Notes: generated by a model from the letters alone, not told the origin. Positions 44,190 to 55,183 are shown, counted from the stretch's first letter. The stretch is 64,000 nt of DNA from Aquimarina longa SW024 (GCF_001401755.1 NZ_AVQK01000014.1:1-64000); one strand, 5' to 3'. Program-made: numbers and translations.

Positions 44190-44753
44190 TTATTTTGCAT
44201 CCCAGTTGATCCAGAAGTGTTTGATTTTAGCAGAATCAGGGATATCAGTATCTTTTATTTCTATAGATGTGGTGGATTTAAATTTGTTTGGTAATTCTTT
44301 TTTATCAATAGTAAAATATGCTTGGATGCTATCTACAAATATCACTGCTGTACTTAGTGTATTATTGATTTTGGAAATTTGATAATGATCTTTAATATCT
44401 TTAAACACACTACCCGAAGATAAGCCAGATGAGGTTTTATATCTAGGATCTATAATCTGAATATTTTCTATAGTACTAGAAGTAGTTTCTTTACGAGCCT
44501 CTAAAATTAAAAGTTTCTTTCCTCCTTTTTCATATACTTCTATTTCATTTGATTGATTTAAAAATTGATTGTCATTAGTACGTTTTACGATAGAGTCATT
44601 CGCAAAAACAGAATCTAATTTTTTGATAAGAGTTGTATTAGTTAATAAGCCTATTCTATTATGAGAGATAGTAAAAGGATCATTTTTTTGTTCTTCTTGG
44701 CAACTATACATTACTAGGGCAATACTACAGATTTGAAAAATTCTTTTTATCAT
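44190..44753 (-). CDS. Hypothetical lipoprotein
   Basis: The 187-residue protein has a lipoprotein signal (I-A-L-V-M-Y-S-C18-Q-E). The rest is mixed, with N-R-I-G-L-L-T-N-T-T-L-I-K-K-L-D, then L-L-I-L-E-A-R and a C-terminal I-K-H-F-W-I-N-W-D. The N-R-I-G-x-L segment recalls small flavobacterial lipoproteins of unknown function. It starts downstream of the HerA-like ATPase on the same strand. Confidence 0.75.
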   Translation of the reverse strand: MIKRIFQICSIALVMYSCQEEQKNDPFTISHNRIGLLTNTTLIKKLDSVFANDSIVKRTNDNQFLNQSNEIEVYEKGGKKLLILEARKETTSSTIENIQIIDPRYKTSSGLSSGSVFKDIKDHYQISKINNTLSTAVIFVDSIQAYFTIDKKELPNKFKSTTSIEIKDTDIPDSAKIKHFWINWDAK

Positions 44754-44790
44754 AATAAATTGATTAACTAGTTCATTTTAATAGTAACGG

Positions 44791-46326
44791 TTATTTTAAT
44801 AACTTATTTAGTATACCTAAAGCCCCTCTGATAAAGGTAGCACTAGTTAACACTTTTATAATAGCTTTTTCTGTAGTACTGGTTCTTCTGCTTTTCGATC
44901 CAGACCTAGATGAGCCTCTATCGAGTTTTTCTCTTTCCTTTTTTGCAGCAGCTTTTGCTTCTTCAGCTTCAGCTTTTTCTATTTTTTTATTTAAAAGTTC
45001 ATAAGCACTTTCTCTGTCAATTTCCTCATTATATTTAGAGATAAGTTTTGATTTTTTTAATAACTTTTTTAATTCATCATCATTTAATATATCCATTCTA
45101 CTCATTGGTGCACGTAACATTGTAGCAGCTAATGGAGTGGGTCTTCCTTTTTCATCAAGTGCAGATATTAAAGCTTCACCTATTCCTAAAGAAGTTAGTA
45201 TTTCTTTAGTATCATAATATTCCGAAATAGGATAGTTTTCGGCAGTGAGTTTAATTGCTTTTCGATCTTTTGCGGTAAACGCTCTTAGTGCATGCTGGAC
45301 TTTTAATCCTAATTGACTTAGGATGCCATCAGGTACATCGGTTGGATTTTGGGTAACAAAATAAAGACCTACACCTTTAGATCGTATTAATTTTACAATG
45401 CTTTCGATCTGTCCCATTAATGCATTAGAAGCTTCTTTAAAAATTAAGTGGGCTTCATCTAGAAAAATAATTAATTCTGGTCTTCCACTATCTCCTTGTT
45501 CAGGAAAAGTACTGTATATTTCAGCAAGAAGACTAAGCATAAACGTTGAAAACAATTTTGGTTTATCTTGTATATCCGTTAATCTGATAATATTAATAAT
45601 ACCTCTTCCATTTTCATCAATTCTACATAGATCCTGAACTTCGAAAGATTTTTCACCAAAAAACAGATCAGCTCCTTGTTGTTCTAATTCTACTATTTTA
45701 CGTAAAATAGCTCCTGTAGATGCTGTAGAAATGCGTCCATAATCTTTTTCTAATTCTTTTTTACCTTCTTGAGTTGCAAACTGTAATACTTTTTTTAGAT
45801 CTTTTAAATCTAATAAAGGCAATTTATTATCATCACAATATTTAAAGATAATAGAAATAATCCCGGCTTGAGTTGTCGTAACATCAAGGATTCGAGATAA
45901 TAAAACAGGTCCAAACTCACTAACAGTGGCTCTAAGTCTAACCCCGTCTTGATCGGATAATGATAGGATTTCTACAGGAAATTCTTTAGCATCAAAAGGG
46001 ATTCCTATTTTTTCATGACGCTCATCAATTTTTGGATGACCTGGACTTGCAGCTGCAATTCCACTAAGATCTCCTTTAATATCCATTAAGAGTACGGGGA
46101 TTCCTTGTTCACTTAAATTTTCAGCAATAACTTGTAGTGTTTTAGTTTTTCCTGTACCAGTAGCTCCTGCAATTAAACCATGTCTATTTAGTGTCTTTAA
46201 AGGGATTTTAACATGTGCATCAGTTATTGTCTCGCCATTATGTATGGCAGCCCCCATAGTTAGAAAATCACCTTTGGTTTTATAACCTTCATTAATATGA
46301 TCAAGAAAAGCCTTATTGTCACTCAT
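44791..46326 (-). CDS. HerA-like (DUF853) ATPase
   Basis: The 511-residue protein is a HerA/FtsK-clade P-loop ATPase. Walker A is G-A-T-G-T-G-K-T-K-T near residue 53, Walker B is L-I-I-F-L-D-E-A-H-L-I-F, and F-V-T-Q-N-P-T-D-V-P is the sensor region typical of DUF853 members. The C-terminal 60 residues are a charged helix followed by a basic Arg/Ser stretch and a short hydrophobic end. The role of the solo DUF853 ATPase in bacteria is not well defined; no nuclease partner (NurA-like) is next to it. Confidence 0.9.
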   Translation of the reverse strand: MSDNKAFLDHINEGYKTKGDFLTMGAAIHNGETITDAHVKIPLKTLNRHGLIAGATGTGKTKTLQVIAENLSEQGIPVLLMDIKGDLSGIAAASPGHPKIDERHEKIGIPFDAKEFPVEILSLSDQDGVRLRATVSEFGPVLLSRILDVTTTQAGIISIIFKYCDDNKLPLLDLKDLKKVLQFATQEGKKELEKDYGRISTASTGAILRKIVELEQQGADLFFGEKSFEVQDLCRIDENGRGIINIIRLTDIQDKPKLFSTFMLSLLAEIYSTFPEQGDSGRPELIIFLDEAHLIFKEASNALMGQIESIVKLIRSKGVGLYFVTQNPTDVPDGILSQLGLKVQHALRAFTAKDRKAIKLTAENYPISEYYDTKEILTSLGIGEALISALDEKGRPTPLAATMLRAPMSRMDILNDDELKKLLKKSKLISKYNEEIDRESAYELLNKKIEKAEAEEAKAAAKKEREKLDRGSSRSGSKSRRTSTTEKAIIKVLTSATFIRGALGILNKLLK

Positions 46327-46440
46327 AATATATGATATATTTTTGCATAAAAATAGGAATCTAAATTTTTCTATTGAAATTATAAGTTATTTTTAATATA
46401 AAGTTTAAGTAGTAATATCATTTTATAACCCATTTTGCTT

Positions 46441-46899
46441 ATGAAAAAAATAATAATAATAGCTTGTCTTCTATTATTTCTGATAAGTTGTGATAAAAAA
46501 TCTTTAAAAAGTATAGATTCTACAGTGTTTCATAAAACTCATGAACCGAAAAAATCAAAAGCTCCTTTTTCTGATATTGTTCAGGTTGGAAACATGTATT
46601 TTTTATCAGGTCAGATAGGAATGGATCATAGTACACGAAAATTAGTTGAAGGGGGTATAGCATCAGAAACCAAACAAACCTTAGAGAACATCAAAGCAGT
46701 TTTAGAATATCATAATCTACCAATGGAAAATGTTGTAAAATGCACTGTGATTTTGGCAGAGATAGAAGACTTTTCTGTTTTTAATGAAATTTATAAAACA
46801 TATTTCCCTCAGAAACCTGCACGAACTACATTTGCGGCCAAGGAATTGGCAAGAGGAGCTAAGATAGAGATAGAGTGTATAGCTGTTAGATCTCAATGA
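46441..46899 (+). CDS. Exported RidA-family lipoprotein
   Basis: I start at ATG 46441; an in-frame TTG six bases upstream adds only M-L. The 152-residue protein has a lipoprotein signal (I-I-I-A-C-L-L-L-F-L-I-S-C-D) and then a complete RidA domain: Q-V-G-N-M-Y-F-L-S-G-Q-I-G, N-I-K-A-V-L-E near the middle, and P-A-R-T-T-F-A with the conserved Arg, followed by K-I-E-I-E-C-I-A. Most RidA proteins are cytoplasmic; this one is predicted to be periplasmic and lipidated. Substrate unknown. Confidence 0.88.
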   Translation: MKKIIIIACLLLFLISCDKKSLKSIDSTVFHKTHEPKKSKAPFSDIVQVGNMYFLSGQIGMDHSTRKLVEGGIASETKQTLENIKAVLEYHNLPMENVVKCTVILAEIEDFSVFNEIYKTYFPQKPARTTFAAKELARGAKIEIECIAVRSQ

Positions 46900-47017
46900 A
46901 AATATTAAATTGATATATTACTAATGGTAGTATTTTTTGATTAATGTATGGAAATTAGGTCTTTGAGTAGGGGTATTTCTAAGTATGAATATTCTAAAAT
47001 TGTAATTTATTATTATT

Positions 47018-47025
47018 TACCTTTG
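47018..47025 (+). promoter_or_regulatory. -7 box (TACCTTTG) of queE
   Basis: The box ends seven bases before the ATG at 47033, so the mRNA is predicted to be almost leaderless, as for tatA and the gene before secDF. Confidence 0.45.
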
Positions 47026-47032
47026 CGAACTT

Positions 47033-47662
47033 ATGAAAGAGAGTATACAGAAATTGGTGAATGCAGGTAAGATGCTTCCTTTAATGGAAGAATTTTATAC
47101 AATTCAGGGAGAAGGTTATCATAAAGGAACAGCAGCATATTTTATTAGAATCGGAGGCTGTGATGTAGGATGCCATTGGTGTGATGTTAAAGAAAGTTGG
47201 AATGCAAACCTACACCCTCCAACAGATACAGATAGTATTGTAGAGAATGCTCTTAGATACAGTAATGTAATTGTTGTTACAGGAGGAGAACCTCTAACAT
47301 GGGATATGACATTGTTAACTTCTGGTTTTAAAGATAAAGGAGCTCAGACGCATATCGAAACTTCTGGAGCTTATCCATTAACGGGTGTATGGGACTGGAT
47401 ATGTCTTTCTCCTAAAAAAGTGAAGCTTCCTAGAAAAGAAGTGTATCTAAAGGCAAATGAATTAAAATGTATCATTTATAACAATAACGACTTTCTTTTT
47501 GCAGAAGAACAAGCAGATAAAGTTTCAGAAGACTGCATTTTGTATCTTCAGCCAGAATGGAGTATGCGAGAAAAAATGATTCCTTTAATAGTGGATTACG
47601 TTATGGAAAACCCAAAATGGAAGGTATCCCTTCAGACACATAAATACTTAAATATTCCGTAG
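47033..47662 (+). CDS. queE: 7-carboxy-7-deazaguanine synthase QueE
   Basis: The 209-residue radical SAM enzyme has the cluster motif C-D-V-G-C-H-W-C (C-x3-C-x2-C) near residue 42 and the T-G-G-E-P SAM-binding strand near 83. It makes 7-carboxy-7-deazaguanine from 6-carboxytetrahydropterin in queuosine synthesis. The short length matches the bacterial type with a reduced barrel. No other queuosine gene is in the window. Confidence 0.94.
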   Translation: MKESIQKLVNAGKMLPLMEEFYTIQGEGYHKGTAAYFIRIGGCDVGCHWCDVKESWNANLHPPTDTDSIVENALRYSNVIVVTGGEPLTWDMTLLTSGFKDKGAQTHIETSGAYPLTGVWDWICLSPKKVKLPRKEVYLKANELKCIIYNNNDFLFAEEQADKVSEDCILYLQPEWSMREKMIPLIVDYVMENPKWKVSLQTHKYLNIP

Positions 47663-47993
47663 AAGTCATTATGTTGTCATCCTAACTTAAGTAGTACTAT
47701 ATTCTAAAAAAATGACCTAAAATAATGAGCATAGGAATTACTACAGACCTTAATGGGCAAGATATGAAAATTATAAGTAAAAGAGGGTGTTGATTTCAAT
47801 CATCCAAAAACACCTGAGCTTGAGCCAAACGATAGTTAAGTTTCTAGTTTTGCTAAAAATCATACAAAAAACATTATAGCTGTAATAAGAGCAACTTGTT
47901 TTTAGAGTATATTTTATGTCGAACTACTTTGGTTGTTAGAAGATTGTAGAAGAAAAGCCCTTGAGAGAAAGTCAATTAGATGCTATCTGTCAT
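47663..47993. other. Intergenic DNA before the short-peptide region
   Basis: About 330 bases follow queE. A 22-codon frame at 47725 (M-S-I-G-I-T-T-D-L) has no support. At 47913-47923 lies the first of three TTTATGTC(G/T)AA words that precede the short reading frames downstream. Confidence 0.4.
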
Positions 47994-48104
47994 ATGAAAA
48001 TCGAGTATAGTTCTTTTTTTATACTACCCATTGGTGCTTTTAAGTCTTTATTGAAGATTTGTTTTAAAAGAAGTTTACCTCTCAATAGCAAAAAATCATT
48101 TTAG
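47994..48104 (+). CDS. Possible third, divergent short peptide (36 residues)
   Basis: The frame begins M-K-I-E-Y and contains G-A-F-K-S-L-L-K and F-K-R-S-L-P-L-N-S. These segments resemble A-L-K-D-F-L-K and D-F-L-R-E-L-P-G-A-S of the two clearer peptides downstream, but the C-terminal A-I-H-R is missing. A TTTATGTCGAA word lies 81 bases upstream. It may be a decayed copy or a coincidence. Confidence 0.28.
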   Translation: MKIEYSSFFILPIGAFKSLLKICFKRSLPLNSKKSF

Positions 48105-48257
48105 AAACATACTTTGTAGCTTGTCTCGGGGTTGTTGATTAAGTGAAAATAGTAGGTAACATGAAGTAAAAATGAAAGTGGTTCGACGTAAAATTGCATT
48201 ATTTTTGTTTTTTTACAGGTTTTGGAAGCTTTAAAAAAGGGTTTTTGAAATAGCAAC

Positions 48258-48305
48258 AGGGGAAAACACCCCTAAAAACAAAGCTTTTTTTGTAGGAAAA
48301 AGCTT
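48258..48305 (+). other. Two adjacent hairpins upstream of peptide 1
   Basis: AGGGG-AAAACA-CCCCT (48258-48273) is followed by AAGCTTTTT...AAAAAGCTT (48281-48305). Their place ahead of the peptide-1 promoter suggests termination of incoming transcription or a small RNA end. This is structural evidence only. Confidence 0.4.
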
Positions 48306-48417
48306 CATTTATTAAGAGAGGATTTTGGGTTTTTGATTTTATGTCGAAAAACTATGCTCTGTGTCTAAAATAGACTTTTTAAAATGTTAATATTTTTATA
48401 CCAGCTATAACGCGTAT

Positions 48418-48425
48418 TATCTTTG
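48418..48425 (+). promoter_or_regulatory. -7 box (TATCTTTG) of peptide 1
   Basis: An exact TAnnTTTG match leaves 25 bases to the ATG at 48451. No clear -33 TTG is found. A TTTATGTCGAA word lies 80 bases further upstream (48338). Confidence 0.5.
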
Positions 48426-48450
48426 TAACAGAAATTTAAATCAAGAAGTT

Positions 48451-48549
48451 ATGAAGTTATTTTATGGGATTTTGAATATAGATGTTAAAGCATTAAAAGA
48501 CTTTTTAAAACATTTGCCATCAGCTTGTAGTGATGCAATTCATAGATAA
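48451..48549 (+). CDS. Short peptide 1 (32 residues), paralogue of peptide 2
   Basis: The frame encodes M-K-L-F-Y at the start, D-F-L-K-H-L-P-S-A in the middle and A-I-H-R at the end. It is the same length as the frame at 48832 and shares L-F-Y, D-F-L-(K/R)-x-L-P-x-A and A-I-H-R at matching positions. It has a -7 box upstream and an imperfect hairpin (48572-48603) downstream. Two independent frames of identical length and matching ends, with non-identical codons, argue for real translated genes. No hydrophobic signal or Cys-rich core is present; function unknown. Confidence 0.62.
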   Translation: MKLFYGILNIDVKALKDFLKHLPSACSDAIHR

Positions 48550-48571
48550 AAATTTGATGCTGTTATAACAT

Positions 48572-48603
48572 GAGTTTAAAAAATGATAGAGTATTTAAAA
48601 CTC
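48572..48603 (+). terminator. Imperfect hairpin after peptide 1
   Basis: GAGTTTAAA pairs with TTTAAAACTC (one bulged A) 22 bases past the stop codon. It lacks a long T tract, so it is a weak terminator candidate. Confidence 0.35.
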
Positions 48604-48760
48604 GTTTCAGATTAAGTTTATGTTAAAGGATTAAGAAGGGAAATCCCCCTATTTTTCCTAGTATAAAACGACAAAAGAGTAGAGGTGAGTATAATAGAGA
48701 GATTTTTTTGTGTCTGTTATCGATAAAACCTCAATTTATGTCTAAAAATCATGTAAATTA

Positions 48761-48791
48761 TTGACATCACGTAATATGGGTGTTATATTTG
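48761..48791 (+). promoter_or_regulatory. Promoter of peptide 2: TTG (48761) and TATATTTG (48784)
   Basis: TTGACA at 48761 and TATATTTG at 48784-48791 are separated by 20 bases after the TTG, the standard Bacteroidota arrangement. The ATG follows 40 bases later. A TTTATGTCTAA word lies just upstream (48735). Confidence 0.65.
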
Positions 48792-48831
48792 AGTAATATT
48801 ATAAGTAATTTTAATTTTAAAAAACAAACGT

Positions 48832-48930
48832 ATGGGGCTATTTTACACAAAATTTAGATTAACTTTTAGAGTTGTGATGGACTTTTTAAGAGAATTACCT
48901 GGAGCATCTGGTCATGCTATTCACAGATAA
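48832..48930 (+). CDS. Short peptide 2 (32 residues), paralogue of peptide 1
   Basis: The frame starts M-G-L-F-Y, is basic and aromatic in the middle, and continues with D-F-L-R-E-L-P-G-A-S and ends A-I-H-R. It has the best promoter of the pair and a very strong terminator-like hairpin 68 bases downstream. Length and the positions of L-F-Y, D-F-L, L-P and A-I-H-R are the same as in peptide 1. A signalling peptide, a small membrane-associated protein or a toxin-like peptide are possible; nothing decides between them. Confidence 0.65.
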   Translation: MGLFYTKFRLTFRVVMDFLRELPGASGHAIHR

Positions 48931-48998
48931 TTAAAAAAGAACTAGATTACTGTTTATTTGGGGACAATAGTAATTAGTATCAACAATTGTTGAGGGAG

Positions 48999-49044
48999 AA
49001 AAAATAGCTTAAGAATTAAATATTTAATTCTTAAGCTATTTTTT
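48999..49044. terminator. Bidirectional terminator, perfect 22-bp arms
   Basis: Bases 48999-49020 are the exact complement of 49023-49044 with a 2-base loop; runs of A and T at the ends provide T6 tracts on both strands. It terminates the peptide-2 transcript and the convergent DUF2911 gene (ends 49051). Confidence 0.92.
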
Positions 49045-49050
49045 ATTGTT

Positions 49051-49587
49051 TTATAATAGATAAAAAGGAACTTCTACTCGTGTAGTATCCCATCCCATTA
49101 CCATATGGTATCCTTTGTCTACTTGTTTAAAAGCTATAGAGAAAACTTCAAGCTCATCTCCACTTTTAACCTTTGCTTTAATTCTAGCTATATCCTTTGC
49201 TTTGTCATAATTATACGCTCCCCAGCTATCCAAGTCAGAATTTATAATAATAGTCCATTCTTTCTCTCCAGGTATTGTAAATAAAGAATAAGTTCCGGCT
49301 TTAATGGATTTGTCTCCCATTTTTACATCTTGTAGAAATTTGATTTCGGTGGCTTCATCCGCACCAGTTCTCCAAACCTTATCATATGCCGCTAAACTAC
49401 CAAAAATTTTACGCCCTTTTTTTTGTGGGCGACTATAGATAACTTTAATTTCTGGTTTACTATTTCTTTCTTTCTTTGCGTATGAAATATCTGTTGGGCT
49501 TTTTTGAAGACCAGAAAAACTCTGAGCATTCATTGTTGATAATGCTCCCCAAAGCATTATAGTAACTAATAAGAATGTTTTTTTCAT
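49051..49587 (-). CDS. DUF2911 domain protein, secreted
   Basis: The 178-residue protein has a signal peptide (1-21, ending M-N-A-Q). The DUF2911 pattern is clear: K-V-I-Y-S-R-P-Q-K-K-G-R-K-I-F-G near residue 50, V-W-R-T-G-A-D-E-A-T-E-I near 73, and G-T-Y-S-L-F-T-I-P-G near 98, followed by W-G-A-Y-N-Y. The family is exported and of unknown function, common in Bacteroidota. It converges on the short-peptide region across a shared terminator. Confidence 0.9.
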   Translation of the reverse strand: MKKTFLLVTIMLWGALSTMNAQSFSGLQKSPTDISYAKKERNSKPEIKVIYSRPQKKGRKIFGSLAAYDKVWRTGADEATEIKFLQDVKMGDKSIKAGTYSLFTIPGEKEWTIIINSDLDSWGAYNYDKAKDIARIKAKVKSGDELEVFSIAFKQVDKGYHMVMGWDTTRVEVPFYLL

Positions 49588-49850
49588 ATAAGAATGATTT
49601 TTAATTTATAATGATAGACGTAAAGATATTAGCGAACTTACAATTGAAATGTTAATCGATTCCATAAGTTCTGTTAAATGTTAGAAGTGATAAATTGAAG
49701 TTATATGTAATGATATTACTTTTTTAAGTTTCTTTTTGTTTGGTTTTTTGTGTTTTTTGTTTAATTATGTAACTAGATATAGTCTTATTGTTTTTGTTTT
49801 GTAACTATATGTGCATCTTTGGCTTTCAGAATAACAGAAAAAAAGATACT

Positions 49851-51515
49851 ATGTGTGGAATTGTTTGCGCTTTTGATATAAAGCAAGATTCAGAGATATT
49901 AAGACCTCAATTATTAGAAATGTCTAAAAAAATTAGACATAGAGGTCCGGATTGGAGTGGAATTTATTCAAGTAAAAATGCAATACTAGCGCATGAGAGA
50001 TTAGCTATTGTTGATCCTGTTTCTGGTAAACAACCTTTGTTTAGTAGGGATAAGAAATTGGTGCTTGCGGCTAACGGAGAAATTTATAATCATAGAGAGC
50101 TTCGAGAACAGTTTGAAGGAGAGTATGATTTTCAGACAGCATCTGATTGTGAGGTAATATTAGCATTGTATCAACAAAAAGGACCAGATTTTTTAGATGA
50201 TTTGAATGGGATTTTTGCTTTTGCATTATATGATGTAGAGAAGGAGGTATATTTTATATCAAGAGATCATATGGGAATTATTCCTTTATATATGGGGTGG
50301 GATCAGAATGGAACTTTCTATGTAGCTTCAGAATTAAAAGCTCTCGAAGGAGTGTGTACTAAAATTGAATTATTTCCTCCAGGACACTACCTATCTAGTG
50401 AGGATGGAGAAGTAAAAAAATGGTACACAAGAGATTGGTCAGATTATGATGCAGTAAAGGATAATCAAACTAGTATTGATGAGCTCAGAGATGCCCTAGA
50501 AGCAGCTGTTCATAGACAGTTAATGTCTGATGTCCCTTATGGAGTTTTATTGTCGGGCGGTTTAGACTCTTCTGTAACTTCAGCTATTGCAAAAAAATAT
50601 TCAGAAAAAAGAATAGAATCTAATGACACTAAAGATGCATGGTGGCCAAAGTTGCATTCTTTTTCAGTAGGATTAGAAGGATCTCCGGATTTAGAAGCAG
50701 CTCGGAAAGTAGCAGATCATATAGGAACTGTTCATCACGAAATTAAATTTACGATTAGAGAAGGGCTTGACGCTATAAAAGATGTGATTTATAACTTAGA
50801 AACATATGATATTACTACAATTAGGGCTTCTACTCCAATGTATTTGATGGCAAGAGTGATTAAGTCTATGGGAGTTAAAATGGTGTTATCAGGAGAAGGA
50901 GCAGATGAGATTTTTGGAGGATATTTATATTTTCATAAAGCTCCAAATGCAAAAGAATTTCATGAAGAAACTGTCCGTAAGCTAAGTAAATTACATATGT
51001 ATGATTGCTTACGAGCTAATAAGTCATTAGCAGCATGGGGAATAGAAGGTCGAGTGCCATTTTTGGATAAAGAATTTATGGATGTAGCAATGCGGATTAA
51101 CCCACAAGATAAAATGATCAATGGAGAACGAATGGAGAAATGGGTGATTCGTAAAGCTTTTGAATCTTATTTGCCTGAGAGTGTCGCATGGAGGCAGAAA
51201 GAACAATTCTCTGATGGAGTAGGATATAGTTGGATTGATACTTTAAAAGAAGTTGTAGAAACAGAAATTACAGATGAACAAATGGCAAATGCTCATTTTA
51301 GATTCCCTATACAAACTCCCCAAAACAAAGAAGAATTTTATTATCGCTCTATTTTTGAAGGTCATTTCCCTAGTGATACAGCAGCATTGAGTGTTCCCCA
51401 AGAACCGTCAGTAGCATGTAGTACAAAAATAGCTTTAGAATGGGATGAAGAATTTAAAAACATGAATGACCCAAGTGGTAGAGCCGTTGCAAATGTACAT
51501 GAAGAAGCGTACTAA
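49851..51515 (+). CDS. asnB: Asparagine synthetase B, glutamine-hydrolysing
   Basis: I start at ATG 49851 so that the protein begins M-C-G-I-V with Cys2 as the glutaminase nucleophile; an upstream in-frame start would bury it behind 21 residues. The 554-residue enzyme has an N-terminal Ntn glutaminase domain (about 2-190; R-H-R-G-P-D near 30, N-G-E-I-Y-N near 75) and a synthetase domain with the ATP-pyrophosphatase motif L-S-G-G-L-D-S-S-V near 235 and S-G-E-G-A-D-E-I-F-G-G. It makes asparagine from aspartate, glutamine and ATP in the cytoplasm. Length matches E. coli AsnB. Confidence 0.96.
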   Translation: MCGIVCAFDIKQDSEILRPQLLEMSKKIRHRGPDWSGIYSSKNAILAHERLAIVDPVSGKQPLFSRDKKLVLAANGEIYNHRELREQFEGEYDFQTASDCEVILALYQQKGPDFLDDLNGIFAFALYDVEKEVYFISRDHMGIIPLYMGWDQNGTFYVASELKALEGVCTKIELFPPGHYLSSEDGEVKKWYTRDWSDYDAVKDNQTSIDELRDALEAAVHRQLMSDVPYGVLLSGGLDSSVTSAIAKKYSEKRIESNDTKDAWWPKLHSFSVGLEGSPDLEAARKVADHIGTVHHEIKFTIREGLDAIKDVIYNLETYDITTIRASTPMYLMARVIKSMGVKMVLSGEGADEIFGGYLYFHKAPNAKEFHEETVRKLSKLHMYDCLRANKSLAAWGIEGRVPFLDKEFMDVAMRINPQDKMINGERMEKWVIRKAFESYLPESVAWRQKEQFSDGVGYSWIDTLKEVVETEITDEQMANAHFRFPIQTPQNKEEFYYRSIFEGHFPSDTAALSVPQEPSVACSTKIALEWDEEFKNMNDPSGRAVANVHEEAY

Positions 51516-51580
51516 ATAAAAATTTATTTCTAGAATACAAACCGTAATCTAGATTATGATTGGAGTTCCCCAACTTTAAG

Positions 51581-51614
51581 GAAAAAAGGCTGTCTGAAAA
51601 GATAGCCTTTTTTC
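51581..51614 (+). terminator. Terminator after asnB
   Basis: GAAAAAAGGCTGTC pairs with GATAGCCTTTTTTC (one wobble) across a TGAAAA loop, ending in a T-rich tract. It lies about 65 bases past the stop. Confidence 0.88.
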
Positions 51615-51684
51615 GTTTTAGTGCGTCGTTCTGAAATACATCAATTTGTATCAAATATTGTAGAGCGGAACATCAAAATATACT

Positions 51685-51722
51685 AAAAAGGCAATCTATA
51701 ATCATTTATAGATTGCCTTTTT
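51685..51722. terminator. Terminator of the astacin gene (bidirectional form)
   Basis: AAAAAGGCAATCTATA (51685-51700) is the exact complement of TATAGATTGCCTTTTT (51707-51722). T runs on both strands make it active either way; the convergent astacin-like gene ends at 51756. Confidence 0.9.
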
Positions 51723-51755
51723 ATCGAATAGAAGTCTTATTATAACCTAGCTATT

Positions 51756-52775
51756 TTAATTATTACCACATTTTCCTTCTTTTTTCCATCCAGTGTTCTC
51801 TCTAGTGTATAAATAATCATTATAAGTAACCTGATCCCCTATATTATAAGATTGTCCATAAACATACGGGCTTACATCTTTACAGATATCACCACCAGGA
51901 TTGCCAATAGTAGGATATGCTTTATTCGTACCTTCAATATCTAAGGCAGATATAGTTTCTTGTGCTCCAGTATATGTTTGACCATTAAGTAGCGTAATGG
52001 TTGGTTTTCTGTTTTTAGAAAAACCATAAGAGTAGTACATCATTATAGATTTAATATCAAATTCTTTGGTTAATAATTGTGCATTTTGATCTTTTCTAAA
52101 ATTACCGTCTTTTCCATTTTGGATATTTTCCCATTTTATAATAACATAATCATCTCTATCTGATCTTGTTTGCTCATGTACAAAACCAAGTGTGTGTCCT
52201 AATTCATGAACTATTAGACTTATACTTGCGGTACGACCTAATTGTACACGTCCATTTTTTTGCACTCCAAATGAAGCCCGCCCACATCCTGAACATACGT
52301 CTGTAGATTCGTATATGTTTACGTAATCAGATTCGTTAGTTCTTTCTTTAAATTTGATATTAGTTTTGTCAGACCATCTTTTAAAAGCTGCTGTTAAATT
52401 AGTGCGCAAAGTACTGTTTAGAGACCCCAGTGTATAGACTACAGTGTTATTTGGCCATTTTTTAACCGAATTCCATAATGCTAATTTTGGGCTAATTTCA
52501 CTAGGAGGGGATTTTGGATCAAAAACTGGTGGAGGCGTGTCCGATAGCATATTGGCAGAAAGAATAATATCCGAATTATAAAGAAACTCTCCGTTTCCTA
52601 TATCCTCTACGTCAACTAAATTTCCTTGAAAATATTTTTCAATAGTTTTTTCATTTGTTGATGTTGCGGTGTGATCGGTATTCTCGTCGATGTTGTCTTT
52701 TTGACAAGAAGCGAAAAATAATACACTACCTAGTGCTACAGTCTTTAATACGTTGGACTTTTTTTGAAATTTCAT
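51756..52775 (-). CDS. M12A (astacin-like) zinc metallopeptidase, lipoprotein
   Basis: The 339-residue protein has a lipoprotein signal (V-L-F-F-A-S-C24). The astacin site H190-E-L-G-H194-T-L-G-F-V-H200-E is complete, with a downstream M-M-Y-Y-S-Y that provides the Met-turn and Tyr ligand. The C-terminal 45 residues hold G-Q-S-Y-N-I-G-D-Q-V-T-Y-N-D-Y-L-Y, which resembles a small chitin/carbohydrate-binding module (CBM5/12). C-S-G-C precedes the site. It probably digests proteins at the cell surface. It is divergent from gyrB. Confidence 0.92.
   Translation of the reverse strand: MKFQKKSNVLKTVALGSVLFFASCQKDNIDENTDHTATSTNEKTIEKYFQGNLVDVEDIGNGEFLYNSDIILSANMLSDTPPPVFDPKSPPSEISPKLALWNSVKKWPNNTVVYTLGSLNSTLRTNLTAAFKRWSDKTNIKFKERTNESDYVNIYESTDVCSGCGRASFGVQKNGRVQLGRTASISLIVHELGHTLGFVHEQTRSDRDDYVIIKWENIQNGKDGNFRKDQNAQLLTKEFDIKSIMMYYSYGFSKNRKPTITLLNGQTYTGAQETISALDIEGTNKAYPTIGNPGGDICKDVSPYVYGQSYNIGDQVTYNDYLYTRENTGWKKEGKCGNN

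Positions 52776-55183
<2,408 letters not shown>

Noticed and set aside
47725..47793. 22-codon frame M-S-I-G-I-T-T-D-L after queE
   Set aside because: No similarity to the other short peptides and no promoter; probably chance.
49788..49850. Upstream in-frame start for asnB
   Set aside because: It would put 21 residues before the Cys that must be N-terminal for glutaminase activity.
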